64,000 bases of DNA from Aphrocallistes beatrix (GCA_963281255.1 OY725498.1:1178001-1242000), one strand, 5' to 3'; positions 21,833 through 32,768 are shown, numbered from the stretch's first letter. Notes: a model not told the origin generated them from the sequence alone. Program-made: numbers and translations.

Positions 21833-23239
21833 ATGTCGGATTCAGAATTGGTTATTGTCGACACTGATGACGTTGATCCCTTCCAAGCGGAAGGAGATTG
21901 CGATGATTTGTCAATCCATCATTCTGGAAATAGTGATCGGGAAATGAATACATTTTTCGATCTGCCTGAGGATTTAGGATCTGAAGAAAAGACGACTTTG
22001 ACACCTAATAGTAATAAAAAGAAGAAACGAGGGAGAAAGGGAAATCCTGTCCCAAATTTGACTTATGATAAAAATCCATGTACAATTTTGATAAAATCTG
22101 GATTCGAAGTCAAAAGCCATTTTGAGGTGATTCCAGATTCGACTGAGAAGAAATGTTATTTCTCTGTTGAGGGCTATGAGATAAGCCTAAAGTTCCCGAT
22201 GAGGGCAGATAACCGAAATTCTGAAAATATCAAGAAAATAGCGGCACAAAAGGCTATCAATTTCATAATGGGCTTAGATCGAGTTCCTGCTCGCTTGGCA
22301 GATTTTATGACCGTCCCCAATAAGTCGACACAGCTAGCTCTAAGAATTGGTGCAAAAAATCCAGTGAGTAGCACACCAGAATTCCAAATACGGACCAAAC
22401 AAGAAAACAAACGCCAAGTGCTCATTCGCAAAACCTCGACATACACATATGAAAACTTTCGTGATGTGTGTCAGGAGCTGGTAGATGCAGGTCTCGTTCC
22501 TGAAATAACATTTCTGAGGGAGCAAGATGCGAAAAATGGAGTAGATGCTCAGTTTGTGACACGCCTTCCAAACTATGAGATCGAGTTCTTCGGAGAAGGT
22601 TATAACCGGATGTCCGCTAAGCTGGCTTCGGTTTCTAAAGCGCTCAAATATGCTAAGAAACATGGATTCGGTAACTTTGTTCCAAACCCTCCTTCACTTT
22701 CGTTCGACAGTTCGATCCCAACTCCGACCCCCCACCACTATACCCCTCAATTCCGCCGTCCCTCTTCTCCTCACTTTAGCTCCTATGCCCCCCGGAGAGA
22801 AACTGGTGAGCACGATGTTTGGGAGCAACCACAGAAGAAACAACACATCTCTGTTCACTCACGGTTAGCTCCTCCACTCTCATCTCAGTCTAACACCTAT
22901 GGGAACGCCCCAACAGTGTTCCAGCAGCCGTACCCTACCCCTGACCATGTATATCCCTCCCCTTCAAACGAAACGTACGATCGGCTTATGGATAAAGTAC
23001 CCTATTTTGATCCCGCACCACCAGAAAGAGACCAAGGGCCTTTTCAACAAAACCCCTACCCTGACTACCCAATAGAAAACAGCATAGGTATGCCCTATGG
23101 GAATCCCTACAACATGCAATCTCACGGATTCCCTCCTTATGGTCATTGGAAACCGCCGTTTGAGAGAGGGTTTGAGACCCCTCGAGGCTTTAAACGAAGC
23201 TTGAGAAGAGGCAAAAAAGTCTACCTGAACAAACACTAA
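21833..23239 (+). CDS. Protein with two degenerate dsRNA-binding-like domains
   Basis: An intronless 468-residue protein. The start is the ATG at 21833 (MSDSELVIVD); the frame is open to 21800 but without another ATG. An acidic N-terminus and a basic patch (KKKKRGRKG) precede a dsRBD-like alpha-beta-alpha unit at about 80-148 (NPCTILIKSGF to IKKIAAQKAINFI). A second at about 206-278 runs NFRDVCQELVDAG to SAKLASVSKALKYAKK. Both have the dsRBD helix-strand-helix order but a poor version of the usual KKxAK RNA-binding motif. Residues about 285-450 are Pro/Tyr-rich and disordered, ending in a basic tail. I do not recognise an orthologue. The dsRBD assignment is from pattern only. Confidence 0.6.
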   Translation: MSDSELVIVDTDDVDPFQAEGDCDDLSIHHSGNSDREMNTFFDLPEDLGSEEKTTLTPNSNKKKKRGRKGNPVPNLTYDKNPCTILIKSGFEVKSHFEVIPDSTEKKCYFSVEGYEISLKFPMRADNRNSENIKKIAAQKAINFIMGLDRVPARLADFMTVPNKSTQLALRIGAKNPVSSTPEFQIRTKQENKRQVLIRKTSTYTYENFRDVCQELVDAGLVPEITFLREQDAKNGVDAQFVTRLPNYEIEFFGEGYNRMSAKLASVSKALKYAKKHGFGNFVPNPPSLSFDSSIPTPTPHHYTPQFRRPSSPHFSSYAPRRETGEHDVWEQPQKKQHISVHSRLAPPLSSQSNTYGNAPTVFQQPYPTPDHVYPSPSNETYDRLMDKVPYFDPAPPERDQGPFQQNPYPDYPIENSIGMPYGNPYNMQSHGFPPYGHWKPPFERGFETPRGFKRSLRRGKKVYLNKH

Positions 23240-24186
23240 GTTGCACTTGTACCCCATAACTTCCTTTTGAAAACTGATGCTACTGGTAGAATCGATAGTC
23301 GCTCATCATATCATAAATCCTGTGATGTCTTAGTTATAGTTGCTAGCTCTTTATTGAGGCTTATGTACCAATAAAAATATTAGTAGTAGCTGCGTAGTTT
23401 GTAACGGGAATCCTCCAAATGAGAGAGATACTAACTAAACTATAGTTATTTATTTAAACACACACCGTAGTACATTCCCAATAACATCGCTGCAAACGAG
23501 TTCCACCGTTGTATAAATTAGGATGTCTAATAGCAGAAAATTTGAGTGTGAAATTTACACTTCATTATGCCTCAAAAGCACTGTTCTTTAATACGACAGC
23601 AGGAGAAAATGGGAAATTTGCTCGTCCTATCCTGAGTTCATAATATTAACAAGATTTATTTTACATAAACAGATTTAATAAACCACTTGGAGTTGGTTCA
23701 CCTTCGCTCTCGTGTTATCATTCCACAGCAATGCTCCATGGTGGAAAACAAATGAGTTAGGAGGCTAGAACTTTTGTACTATCAATCAGGGGTCAAGGGT
23801 TCTTCTAGCTTTGAAATATTATGTTTTCAGAACCCAGTGTACGAAATCACAAATCGTGGATGATAGTTAAGACACGAAGTGTCCTTTTGAGTTGTATTGA
23901 CCATACAACAGTGCATTATTCGTTACGTAATGAAGTTTCTATCACTATGGAGATTTAAGTCATCAATCTATTTAGCTAGCATTGAGCTTTGGGTCAGAGC
24001 TGAATAGTGTGGTGATCTACAATTTCTAATCTAAGTATCATTAATTATCTGTAAAGAATTTTCTTGCATTTATAAATATTCAACTTTGTATTCACAGTAT
24101 TGTTTGTCGCTCTGTGATTAGATTACAGACATTCACAATCTGTTTCTGTTCACCTTCTTTTCCACTGTTCAATAAGGAAATGAGGG
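23240..24186. other. Intergenic, no gene seen
   Basis: An AT-rich spacer of about 950 bp. Apart from a polyadenylation signal at 23370, nothing was recognised. Confidence 0.6.
23370..23375 (+). terminator. AATAAA polyadenylation signal
   Basis: A canonical AATAAA 131 bp after the stop codon of the dsRBD-like gene. Confidence 0.6.
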
Positions 24187-25047
24187 ATGGCGAAAAGAAA
24201 GGAAGAAACTTTGCCGTTGATGCCTATGAATGAGGGTCGAATCGTACACAATGCAAAGGGAAAGAAAATACACATTCTCGGTTCAAACTCAGGTAAAGTG
24301 CTCCCCATCACTGCCTCAGACGAGGAGGTCCAGTTGGAGGTGGCGAGACCGCGTAGGTTCAAAGGCTCCAGGAAGCGTCATTCCAGCTCGTCGCAGAGAT
24401 ACACAATCATCACCGAGACGCTACAGCAGGGCGATACGCTTACTAACTTAGCGGCCAGATTCGGAACTCAGCCCTCGATTATAAAAAGCCTCAACAGACT
24501 CTACACCGATCAGGACTTCTACGCTCTAACTGAAGTTAAAGTTCCTATCCCTACATACGGCATTCTCTCAGACCCACAGGAGCGTTCGAAAATCAGAGAC
24601 ACTCATATATCCCCAGACTCCGGGGTCACTTCATCTGACCCCGACCAGATTAAGCCCAAGGTGCTAATGATGCAGATCGGAGACTCGTACTACAGCGATA
24701 GTGCCGAGGGAGATGTGGAGTCAGGGCCAGAGCATGAGACGGATGCGGTCTACCAGACTGTCAGTCTCAAGTCAGCTCTGAAATGGAAACACAGCACTAA
24801 CACCATCCTCGAACAGCTAGATCTCAACCTGGCAGAGATGAGATCGAATAACCAAACTCTGAAGTCTGATTTAACACAGGCGACAATTGCTCTGAAAGAG
24901 CCATGCATCTACCCACTCACCGAGGAGAAGATCCGTAGAGAACAGTCCCACTTCAGACTGAGCATCCTCACTGTCTTCTCCTTCGTCGCTGTCATTGGAC
25001 TCTCCATTGTTGTTTTAATTTTATATTTCACCCATCACTTGACATAG
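24187..25047 (+). CDS. LysM-domain membrane protein, LYSMD3/4-like
   Basis: A 286-residue, single-exon protein. One LysM domain lies at about residues 77-123 (YTIITETLQQGDTLTNLAARFG, then IIKSLNRLYTDQDFYALTEVKVPI). A single transmembrane helix near the C-terminus (about 258-280, ILTVFSFVAVIGLSIVVLIL) leaves a very short tail. This order (cytosolic or Golgi-luminal LysM, C-terminal anchor) is that of animal LYSMD3 and LYSMD4. LysM domains in other settings bind chitin or peptidoglycan; ligand binding here is not shown. The linker is acidic and Ser-rich. The next gene starts 184 bp downstream on the same strand. Confidence 0.85.
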   Translation: MAKRKEETLPLMPMNEGRIVHNAKGKKIHILGSNSGKVLPITASDEEVQLEVARPRRFKGSRKRHSSSSQRYTIITETLQQGDTLTNLAARFGTQPSIIKSLNRLYTDQDFYALTEVKVPIPTYGILSDPQERSKIRDTHISPDSGVTSSDPDQIKPKVLMMQIGDSYYSDSAEGDVESGPEHETDAVYQTVSLKSALKWKHSTNTILEQLDLNLAEMRSNNQTLKSDLTQATIALKEPCIYPLTEEKIRREQSHFRLSILTVFSFVAVIGLSIVVLILYFTHHLT

Positions 25048-25231
25048 TTATGGAGTTTATTCTTATCTAGCCCAATGCTTGTATCTACTGTTTAAATTAA
25101 ATTCCTTCCTGCTCCCTTTGTTTCAAATTAAAGTGTTTATATACTGTAAAAAAAGAAATATTACTCAGTTCTATTAACGCGATCATAGTTCTCATTCAGC
25201 ATAGATAATATACATATTTGCCAAATGAATA

Positions 25232-26665
25232 ATGTCGAAACCGCCGTTCGAACGCTCTCTAAACTCTCGGTCTGTAATCCAGCTAATCAACATTAACATT
25301 AACTGTGACTCGGATCAGGAGCTAGATGAGACGACTGAGTCACTGGATGATTCTAAGTGTGTGAATGACGGGGATGCTTCAGTTTGCAGATCTGAGTCTA
25401 CAACAGAGACGCACTCGAATACCATTCAGTTAAATGGGAACCCAATCACTCATGATGCTGAGAATAGACCCGCGCCTCCCTCCAATCCACAGACTCCACT
25501 AGTGAGCTAAGATAAATATTAATATTACATCAAATGACTTTTGTTTATATTTTTAGTACTGCTCCTAGTATGGAGATGCCTTATGTCATGATCAGCGTGT
25601 AATGTCTGTCGAATATTATTACTAATTTTTTCACAGGGCTCGAGCACTCCGTTCGCCCCCCATCCTCTCTCCCGCACTGCATCAGCTACACCTAGCTCAA
25701 CTCCTGTCCCCCAACGTACATTGAACTTATTCGCATCACACACAGGCCAGGTAGCGGAGAACACAACCCCGACCATTCCCACACAAACCAGCTGGCCTCC
25801 TCTAATGCTGCGCCCCATCGTGGTCAATAACACGCCCTATTACGCGGCGGGAGAGCTGGGGCGAGGCGCCACCAGCGTAGTACATAGAGTCTTGGATATG
25901 GATTGGAGACTTTACGCGCTCAAATCCGTCAACCTGGATGACGCTGATCAATTCATGCTTGACTGCTACCAGAATGAAATAGGCATTCTTCAGAAGCTGA
26001 AAGATCATTCGAACGTCATTCGTATGTTCGACTACGAGTATTGCCCAGCAACCAGCAGTCTCCACATGGTTATGGAATGTGGACAAACAGACCTGGCACA
26101 GATCTTAAAAGCTAACAATAACCAACCATTCGAGTTGTACAGAATACAGAGTTACTGGCATGACATCCTCTGCGGAGTGACTGCCATCCACTCGATGGGA
26201 ATAATACACAGCGATTTGAAGCCCAACAACTTCGTACTTGTTAACACGGAGTTGAAATTAATTGATTTCGGTATCGCCTATTCCCTCAACCACGACGCGA
26301 CCTCATTCGAGCGAGAGGGTAGGTGGGGGACTCCCAATTATATGGCGCCTGAAATGATATTGTCAATTCCAAAGTCTAATTCTATTCCTTCTCAACCGGA
26401 TGTGTGTAAAATATCACAAGCAGCTGATATTTGGTCTCTGGGGTGCATTCTCTATAAGCTTACTTACGGAATAACTCCATTCCAGCATAAAACGGATAGA
26501 ATTAAAAAGTGGATAGCAATAACCGATCCGAATGAGCCTATTGAGTTCCAGAAAGATATTCCAAGTTCTCTACTACAAGTGCTGACCAGCTGTCTGGATA
26601 GAAACCCTCGAGGACGTCCGACCGGATTGCAACTTCTCTCACAAAAATTTTTGACTAATAGTTAA
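25232..26665 (+). CDS. TTK: Dual-specificity kinase TTK/MPS1, short form
   Basis: TTK/MPS1 is the kinetochore kinase of the spindle-assembly checkpoint. Exons 25232-25501 and 25637-26665 join in phase 0 (135-bp intron) to give 432 residues. The kinase domain (about 153-430) has a GELGRGATSVV loop, YALKSVNLDDAD, MVMECGQTDL, the TTK-typical HSDLKPNN catalytic loop (HSD, not HRD), LIDFGIA, GTPNYMAPE and DIWSLGCILYKLTYGITPFQ. The N-terminal 150 residues are acidic then Ser/Thr/Pro-rich, with no TPR domain, although human TTK has 857 residues including TPRs; an upstream exon could be missed. The ATG at 25225 opens a 24-codon frame overlapping the start, a possible uORF. The intron contains a dispersed repeat (25555-25610). 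Confidence 0.9.
25555..25610 (+). repeat. Dispersed repeat, copy in TTK intron
   Basis: This segment shares GCTCCTAG-AT-GGAGATGCC, TGTCAT, CGT and GTCTG, in the same order and spacing, with 40453-40506. Both copies follow a TATTTTAG-like run. Family unknown. Confidence 0.6.
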
Positions 26666-26844
26666 ATGGAAACTCAAGAACTCACAAGCCATTTCAAATT
26701 ATATAAAAATTCTAGAACTTTTTTTTTCAATATTAAACAGCTGTAATAGAAGCGTTAGTATTCATGTCTGATCAACACTTGAACTAAGACTAATTAACCA
26801 TGACTCATGTCAGTTCTGGATATTTTGTGGCAGCATTTTACCAG

Positions 26845-27146
26845 TACAGTACACCCTCGGTTATCCGAACACCTCCGTTTGAAAGCTCAAAGATTGGTGT
26901 TCGGATAAGTGAAATCGTTCGGATAAGCGAAATACGTATTTTACGCTTTTAAATGCACATGTACCAACTTAGATGTTATTAAAGAACTTATTATGATTTA
27001 TCTGAACACTTTATTTCAGTTATCCGAACACATTATTTTCACAAATTCGATTGAAAAGTATTTGATAAAATGAGTGGTACTCGGACACACTTCGGATAAT
27101 TGAGGTGTCGGATAATCGAGGTTCGGATAATCGAGGGTCTACTGTA
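26845..27146. mobile_element. pogo/Tigger-like MITE (copy 2)
   Basis: A 302-bp element from TACAGT to ACTGTA. The ends are inverted (ACCCTCGGTTATCCGAAC against GTTCGGATAATCGAGGGT), a motif typical of pogo/Tigger elements. Internal GTTCGGATAA repeats resemble the termini. It lies between TTK and HS6ST; no transposase ORF is present. Confidence 0.82.
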
Positions 27147-27410
27147 CATACATAGGCAGTACGTACTAGCAGGGAGATTGAAATTAATTGTATTTCTAAT
27201 GTGTCATCGATTGAATCCATTCCAACTAGAAAATCTCAATGAAATTATTAATTATTCAGTAAGTAAACCGATAGAATCCTTGTGACAAGTATCCTATAAA
27301 ATTCAGATATAACCGAGCTATATATTTTATAATAGGCATAAGTGAGTAGCATGTAAATATCACAGATTCTGCTTATAATTTATCATATTCAGAGCTGTGA
27401 AATTATCTGA

Positions 27411-28442
27411 ATGAATCGCTGTATCTCAATTTCTTTAATATTCGCTCTATGCATTAACCTCATCTCAATTGTTATATTCATTTTGCTTGACACCGAGAGT
27501 GTGAACAAGGCACTTTTCATTTCCTATCCCGATCCCTCCAATTGTATGCAAAAATCGCGATTTAATATCAGTAAACCAGGTGACGTCATGGTGTTCTTCC
27601 ACATTCAGAAGACTGGAGGGAGTAGTTTCGAGTCAGACCTTGTTACGAACATTAAGGTTCACAACTGCTCAGGTGAGAAGATTAAGTTAAACAAAAGCCA
27701 ACGAATTGTGTCCAGAAACCACAAATGCTTTAAACGGAATTCCACTGAGCTTTGGTTGTTAACCCGCCGGACAGTTGGCTGGCCCTGCGGGGCACATCCA
27801 GACTATATAACACTCAAATTATGTGCGCCATTGCATCTATCTTCGTCATTTGAAAAGAGAGAATGGAACCTGTTCTTCATTACTTTATTGCGAAATCCTG
27901 TAACTCGGTTTATCAGTGAGTATTTGCACGTAACCCGAGGCGCTAACTGGCCTGTTTATAAGAAGAGTTGTTCTCACTCAGCCAGACATTCTTGGCTCAA
28001 TCTGGAAACACTCCCGTATCCATGCGAATTCATGGACAGGGATAGGGTGAACCTCACGCTAGACGAATTCCTCAGTTGTCCCAAGAATCCTGCTATAAAC
28101 CGCATGTCACGAATGCTGTCAGAAAACTTTAACTTCGGATGCACGCGTAACTCAAGTATTAAATCGAGAGAAAAGAAAAAATTGATGTTAGAGAGTGCTA
28201 AACTCAATCTTGAGAAAATGGATTACTTTGGTATTCTTGATTATTTTGTTGAGTCAAAGGAATTATTTGAAGCCACCTTCTCTTTCCAATATTCTAAAAC
28301 TTCACAGTATATTCCCTCGCATGGCGACTCTTATGAGCTCTCGAGTAAGCAGAGAAACGACATAGAAGTGGCTAACTATCTTGATGTACAATTGTATGAA
28401 TGGGCAGTGAAGTTATTTAAATGCAGACTGAGAGCACTCTGA
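27411..28442 (+). CDS. HS6ST: Heparan-sulfate 6-O-sulfotransferase
   Basis: A Golgi type II membrane enzyme that moves sulfate from PAPS to the 6-O position of glucosamine in heparan sulfate. It is a single exon of 343 residues. The transmembrane anchor is at residues 5-26 (ISISLIFALCINLISIVIFIL). The 5'-phosphosulfate loop is FFHIQKTGGSSF (about 62-73); the 3'-phosphate-binding segment is LLRNPVTRFISEYLHV. Family landmarks include WPCGAHPDY, RGANWP, a conserved Asn-rich region (NPAINRMSRML) and YFGILDYF, then LDVQLYEWAVKLF. It is shorter than vertebrate HS6STs at both ends. Several N-glycosylation sequons are visible. The paralogue number cannot be assigned. The acceptor-like TATCATATTCAG lies 18 bp before the ATG. 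Confidence 0.93.
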   Translation: MNRCISISLIFALCINLISIVIFILLDTESVNKALFISYPDPSNCMQKSRFNISKPGDVMVFFHIQKTGGSSFESDLVTNIKVHNCSGEKIKLNKSQRIVSRNHKCFKRNSTELWLLTRRTVGWPCGAHPDYITLKLCAPLHLSSSFEKREWNLFFITLLRNPVTRFISEYLHVTRGANWPVYKKSCSHSARHSWLNLETLPYPCEFMDRDRVNLTLDEFLSCPKNPAINRMSRMLSENFNFGCTRNSSIKSREKKKLMLESAKLNLEKMDYFGILDYFVESKELFEATFSFQYSKTSQYIPSHGDSYELSSKQRNDIEVANYLDVQLYEWAVKLFKCRLRAL

Positions 28443-28924
28443 AGTTAATATTTGGCATTTGTATAGTTTTATTATATTTTTGAGTAGAAATAAGATTCCA
28501 TCCCTGGTTGTAATGGTTGTCACATCGATCTGTATATGATTGCAGTTTATTAAATAAAAAACTATTTACTTTTGATTTATGTTTTGGATGGGGAACATTG
28601 TCACGGATGGGTATGCCTCAGCATTGCGAGGGCGTAGGTGGGCTCGAGCCTCCCGCTGAATTCGATAGTCCATAGACGCAAAATTTAGCCTCCCCCCCCC
28701 TTGGAACGCTTAGGTTCGTGCCTCTTTTTAACCTTGTAGAAAACCAATATTGTCAATTATTTTAGAATAAGGTAGAGCAGTATCCATCACTTTTAAACAA
28801 CACATTTAAGAATGCACAATCTTAGACATAGGCATTGCAAAGATTTAACAATAAAAACGCAAAAGCTAAAATTCTAACAAATATTATACCAAGTCCAACC
28901 ATTATTTTAATCCTGCGCTGACAT
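28443..28924. other. 3'-to-3' spacer with poly(C) tract
   Basis: A spacer between convergent HS6ST and PH-FERM genes. AATAAA at 28553-28558 serves HS6ST. A G+C-richer block at about 28595-28730 includes a short C run near 28692 and may be an old repeat; I could not identify it. Confidence 0.55.
28553..28558 (+). terminator. AATAAA polyadenylation signal
   Basis: A canonical signal about 111 bp after the HS6ST stop codon. Confidence 0.65.
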
Positions 28925-31045
28925 TTAATCATCGAAATGAGGCCCTTGCGGTTTGAGCGTGATATGTCCCATCGATTTATATTTTCCCACCCTCTTTTTA
29001 GAATTTTTGAAATTTTCAAGGAGCTGGTTTAAAATTTTATTCATTGGAGACTTGATGTGAAACTCGCAACTGCCCTCATCAAAGGGTTTTGAGAGTTTAA
29101 TAACCAGTACGTCTTTTGGAACTAGTACTTCAAAATCAGTGATATCATTCTGGTGCCACCAGTACATAAAGTTGCCATAGTCGATATTTTTCTCTGCTTT
29201 CACAATGCCTATGTGTTCTTTCGCGAATACGACTAAGATTTCAGTATGTTTCATCCGAAAATTTGTTTTTTCTGCCCTTTTTATAGGAAATGCAATTGTG
29301 TTAGCTGTTGGCCAGATGAGTATTCGATTCAAGAAGGTATTGCAGGCATCTTTTATGTTCGTTCCTTTTAGTTGTAGAGATTGTTCGCGTGTCTTCTTGA
29401 TGCATTCTTCTATCTCCCTTGCATTTCTTGGCAGGAATACTTCATGGTTAATGGTTTTCAAATCGTAGATTGTTTGGTAAACGAAATGGATATACCCTGA
29501 TAAATTGGCCACTTCTCTAAGGTCAGGGATTGAGAAATAACCTTTGACAAATGGAATCCACATATCGACGAACTTTTCTGTCAATTTCATCTCAGCTTTC
29601 TGATTGAGGTAATCTTCATAAAGCATCTTATCAATATCTTTGGTGGAAACGACTTGCAAGAATTTAGGAGTGGTTATACCTTGCTCAATAAACGACATGC
29701 TGTTATTTAACCTTAGGTCGCCCTTTCCTAAGTCTTTATCTGTCTTTTTAACTGTTTCATAGGTTTGATGAATATCCGATAAGACGTATAGGCTGAAAAT
29801 GTGGAGGTTATTATGTTGTCCGAAAAGCCGAGCTAATTTTTCAATGAGTACTTCAACAGGCAGTTCCAAATTTACCAATTCTTTTATCACTGTCTTGTTT
29901 GGCAGGTAAATATGCATGACCCAATAACTTTCAAGTAGTAATTGGAATTTTCCTACTTCCCCCCTTCTTAGTTCTTCAAGAACGGCCAGCCCTGAACCCT
30001 TTCGCGGTCTAATCGGTTGTTCCTCAGGTTCTTCAACTGCGATTGTATTTGCTCTCCCTTGACGGTAAAGGTCTATTGACTCCTCTTCATTCATTGCCTT
30101 ATAATTACAAATATCATCATACTCGCTCGTGGATTGTGATCTCATTTCAGCCCTTTTTCTTCGTAATTCTTCAGCCTTTTCTAGGTGTTCATTCAACAAG
30201 GCGAGATGATCATATCGATCCTTTTCCTCCTGGATCACTTCGTTTGATTCTGTGTTCCCGTCAGGCCCTTCTGCCTCTGCGATGTCCTGCCTCATTTTAG
30301 AGGTCATCGCTTCGTACACATCGTTGCTGGCGATTATTTTGGAATTTTCTATTTTAATTTCATCTGGATCTTCGTTTATATCGGGGGACTCACAATCTGG
30401 AGTATTTGGAGACGCTCCTTCTGCATTTAAGGCATGTAGGTTCATTGGCATGTAAATACCGTCATCTGAATCAATGGACTGTTTCCCTTCTAACCTTGGA
30501 TCGTAAACTTCATAAGGACCAACCTTGCTGACCCTATCCGTTGGTGTATCTAATGATTTAACGGGACTGATCGAATCGATATCACTGAATTGATAACTCT
30601 CAACAACATCTCTGTCATCCAGTATTTTGAGATATTTAGTCGAGTCCTCAGTATTTCTTTTTCTAATGTCATTAGTTGAAGCGATCTCCTCAACCTTAAT
30701 GTAGTCTACTTTGAGGACTGCTTCCAACGCTTTACCCCATGTCAACAGGGACTTCTCGTCTGCCGCTGCGAGTATATATTCTCTGTTGTACTCTTGTACG
30801 TTAATAGAGATAACCCAGGGGTGCTTTGGCAAGGCTATTGGATACTTCAAATCTGTAATATCTACTTTATCAAGCGGAATTGATCCTTTCTTCTTGGTAC
30901 AGCTGAAATCTTCGTAGTAATGAAACTCCTTATTCGACCAGAGTTTAAACCATCTCCATCGCCATTGCACGGTGAGTTTGGATATCAAACTTTCGTTTTT
31001 AGGTGGTGCTTTGAAAAGAAATCCAGAGTTAACGAGGCGAGTCAT
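28925..31045 (-). CDS. PH-domain adaptor with tyrosine motifs and FERM-like C-terminus
   Basis: A single-exon, 706-residue protein. Residues about 5-112 form a PH domain (SGFLFKAPP, then WRWRWFKLW, ending LLTWGKALEAVL with the conserved Trp). Residues 113-365 are acidic and disordered, with tyrosines in SH2-type contexts: PYEVYDP (178/181), IYMPM (198, the classic PI3-kinase p85 YxxM), VYEAM (244), YDHL (278), YDDI (309) and YKAM (315). Residues about 375-690 look like a FERM module: a ubiquitin-like start (MHIYLPNKTVIKELVNLELP), a helical middle and a PH-like end. PH plus YxxM linkers recall Gab/Dok/IRS adaptors; a FERM end recalls PLEKHH proteins. I know no family with this exact order. Membrane-proximal signalling is inferred. 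Confidence 0.7.
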   Translation of the reverse strand: MTRLVNSGFLFKAPPKNESLISKLTVQWRWRWFKLWSNKEFHYYEDFSCTKKKGSIPLDKVDITDLKYPIALPKHPWVISINVQEYNREYILAAADEKSLLTWGKALEAVLKVDYIKVEEIASTNDIRKRNTEDSTKYLKILDDRDVVESYQFSDIDSISPVKSLDTPTDRVSKVGPYEVYDPRLEGKQSIDSDDGIYMPMNLHALNAEGASPNTPDCESPDINEDPDEIKIENSKIIASNDVYEAMTSKMRQDIAEAEGPDGNTESNEVIQEEKDRYDHLALLNEHLEKAEELRRKRAEMRSQSTSEYDDICNYKAMNEEESIDLYRQGRANTIAVEEPEEQPIRPRKGSGLAVLEELRRGEVGKFQLLLESYWVMHIYLPNKTVIKELVNLELPVEVLIEKLARLFGQHNNLHIFSLYVLSDIHQTYETVKKTDKDLGKGDLRLNNSMSFIEQGITTPKFLQVVSTKDIDKMLYEDYLNQKAEMKLTEKFVDMWIPFVKGYFSIPDLREVANLSGYIHFVYQTIYDLKTINHEVFLPRNAREIEECIKKTREQSLQLKGTNIKDACNTFLNRILIWPTANTIAFPIKRAEKTNFRMKHTEILVVFAKEHIGIVKAEKNIDYGNFMYWWHQNDITDFEVLVPKDVLVIKLSKPFDEGSCEFHIKSPMNKILNQLLENFKNSKKRVGKYKSMGHITLKPQGPHFDD

Positions 31046-32768
31046 ACGATACGTTCTATTAGTATTATGATATTCCTTTTTATACTTCTTTTCGCTGGGA
31101 AATATACCGCTACGAATATATTAGAACTATTACTACGATTATGAGTCTAGTATCAGGTTGATTGTATAGATACAAATTCGTGTATGATATAATGCTGATA
31201 TCTCCACATGCATTGCATTGTGGCTATTTCTTCTGGGTTCAGATAGGTATCGAGTATCATGCATAAAGGAAGAAAGTACAATAACCTATAAACTAGATGT
31301 ATTTACAAGATACCCCCCTCTCAAACCCTAGATATAATCCCAGCTCTTTCCGCTTTTAACATTAAAATGTTATGCTAAGCGTTTTGTACTAGTAAGCTCA
31401 CTCAAATCGTGATTAATAAGCAGCTTAATAGAGGTTAATTACTGATAATTCGGAGATTTTATTGCAAGATTGTTCATGACTTAATTACTATTGATTAGCC
31501 ATCTTCAGTTATGTCAGCATAGACTTGGTGCAATAACACGTGTGGAGATACGAAAATAATTATTTTTGCTTTTTAGTTTGCCGACTGTGCCATATAGTGG
31601 CCAAACTCTGAAATGAGTGCCTCCCTATATATTTTTTGCAGAACCTACGATGGCAATAAGTAAATAAGTCTTCATTGTTCTTCAGATTACTGAATAATTA
31701 TTATAAAATTGTTAGAATGAAATATGGTTAGTATGTTCAAGAACTATGTCTTTTATACTTAATTTTTGCAAAAATCATTTAGTGATTTTGTCGTATTTCA
31801 AAGGTTTAAAAAATGCAGGCTGAATCTTATTCATTAAGTTTATTACCAGATCCATCCATTATAGAAGTTCACTATTCGTATCATCTTGTGACACTTTGTC
31901 TGCATAGGTCACCCTTCAGTCGCCTCTCTTCTACCTTTTCTTTATGTTAAACATTAGAATCCAATAAACAGATACAGATCACCTTTCTAACAATAAGAAC
32001 GAAATGAATTAGTGAATTTTTCCATTTAATTTAATCAACAAATTTATTCAACTTTTTTTGGTTGAATTATTTAAATGAATAAAATGGTATTTTACATTGA
32101 ACTTTTTCAGTAATGTTCCTTTGATCGATGTAGATGATACTCACATGTACAGATAATGAATTAGTATATCGTATCCGGTGGCGTAGTCAGTATTTAACGT
32201 GGTGGTATGCTGGTGGTGCACTGTCACATTGATGTGCAAATACAATTGAATGTGGCAATCATTAGACAAGCTTCTCGACTCTCCAATATATATAATCGTA
32301 TCACAGGATTTAAAACAAAATGTTACGATTTCACCACAAAACCTTCACTTCTCATGATACATACGCTATACCAGTCTAAATGTTTCGCACACCTCAGGTG
32401 GTGCACTGCACCACAGCGCACCACCTTGGCTACGCCTCTGATCTTATCAGAATGAAATCATTGGCTACTTTAAATAGTCATGAAATTATGATAATATTAT
32501 TGCTACAAAAGCGTCGCGACACTTTGTGAGATGTCATAATGATAATTGCATGAGAAAGACGGGGACAAACTGTGTATCTTTTTGATATTTTAACATTAGT
32601 TCCATTTACTTATTTGATATTACTCATTAAGTATTACTAATGTATTACTAATATGCTTTTTAAATGTTTGAACTAATATATCATATTCTATTTTTATTCC
32701 TACATTCTTACTATTTGCATCAATCATCTACAGTAGGTAAGTCTACGAAATCAAAGTTAACCGTTGCA
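31046..32768. other. Intergenic/5' region of the JmjC gene, repeat-like segment
   Basis: A 1.7-kb AT-rich spacer, the shared 5' side of the PH-FERM and JmjC genes. At about 32173-32443 GGCGTAGTCA and TGGCTACGCC form loose inverted ends around GGTGGTGCACTG and CAGTGCACCACC-like motifs, suggesting a degenerate DNA transposon. A pyrimidine-rich run ending CATCTACAG at 32733 could be a splice acceptor for the JmjC gene. Confidence 0.5.
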
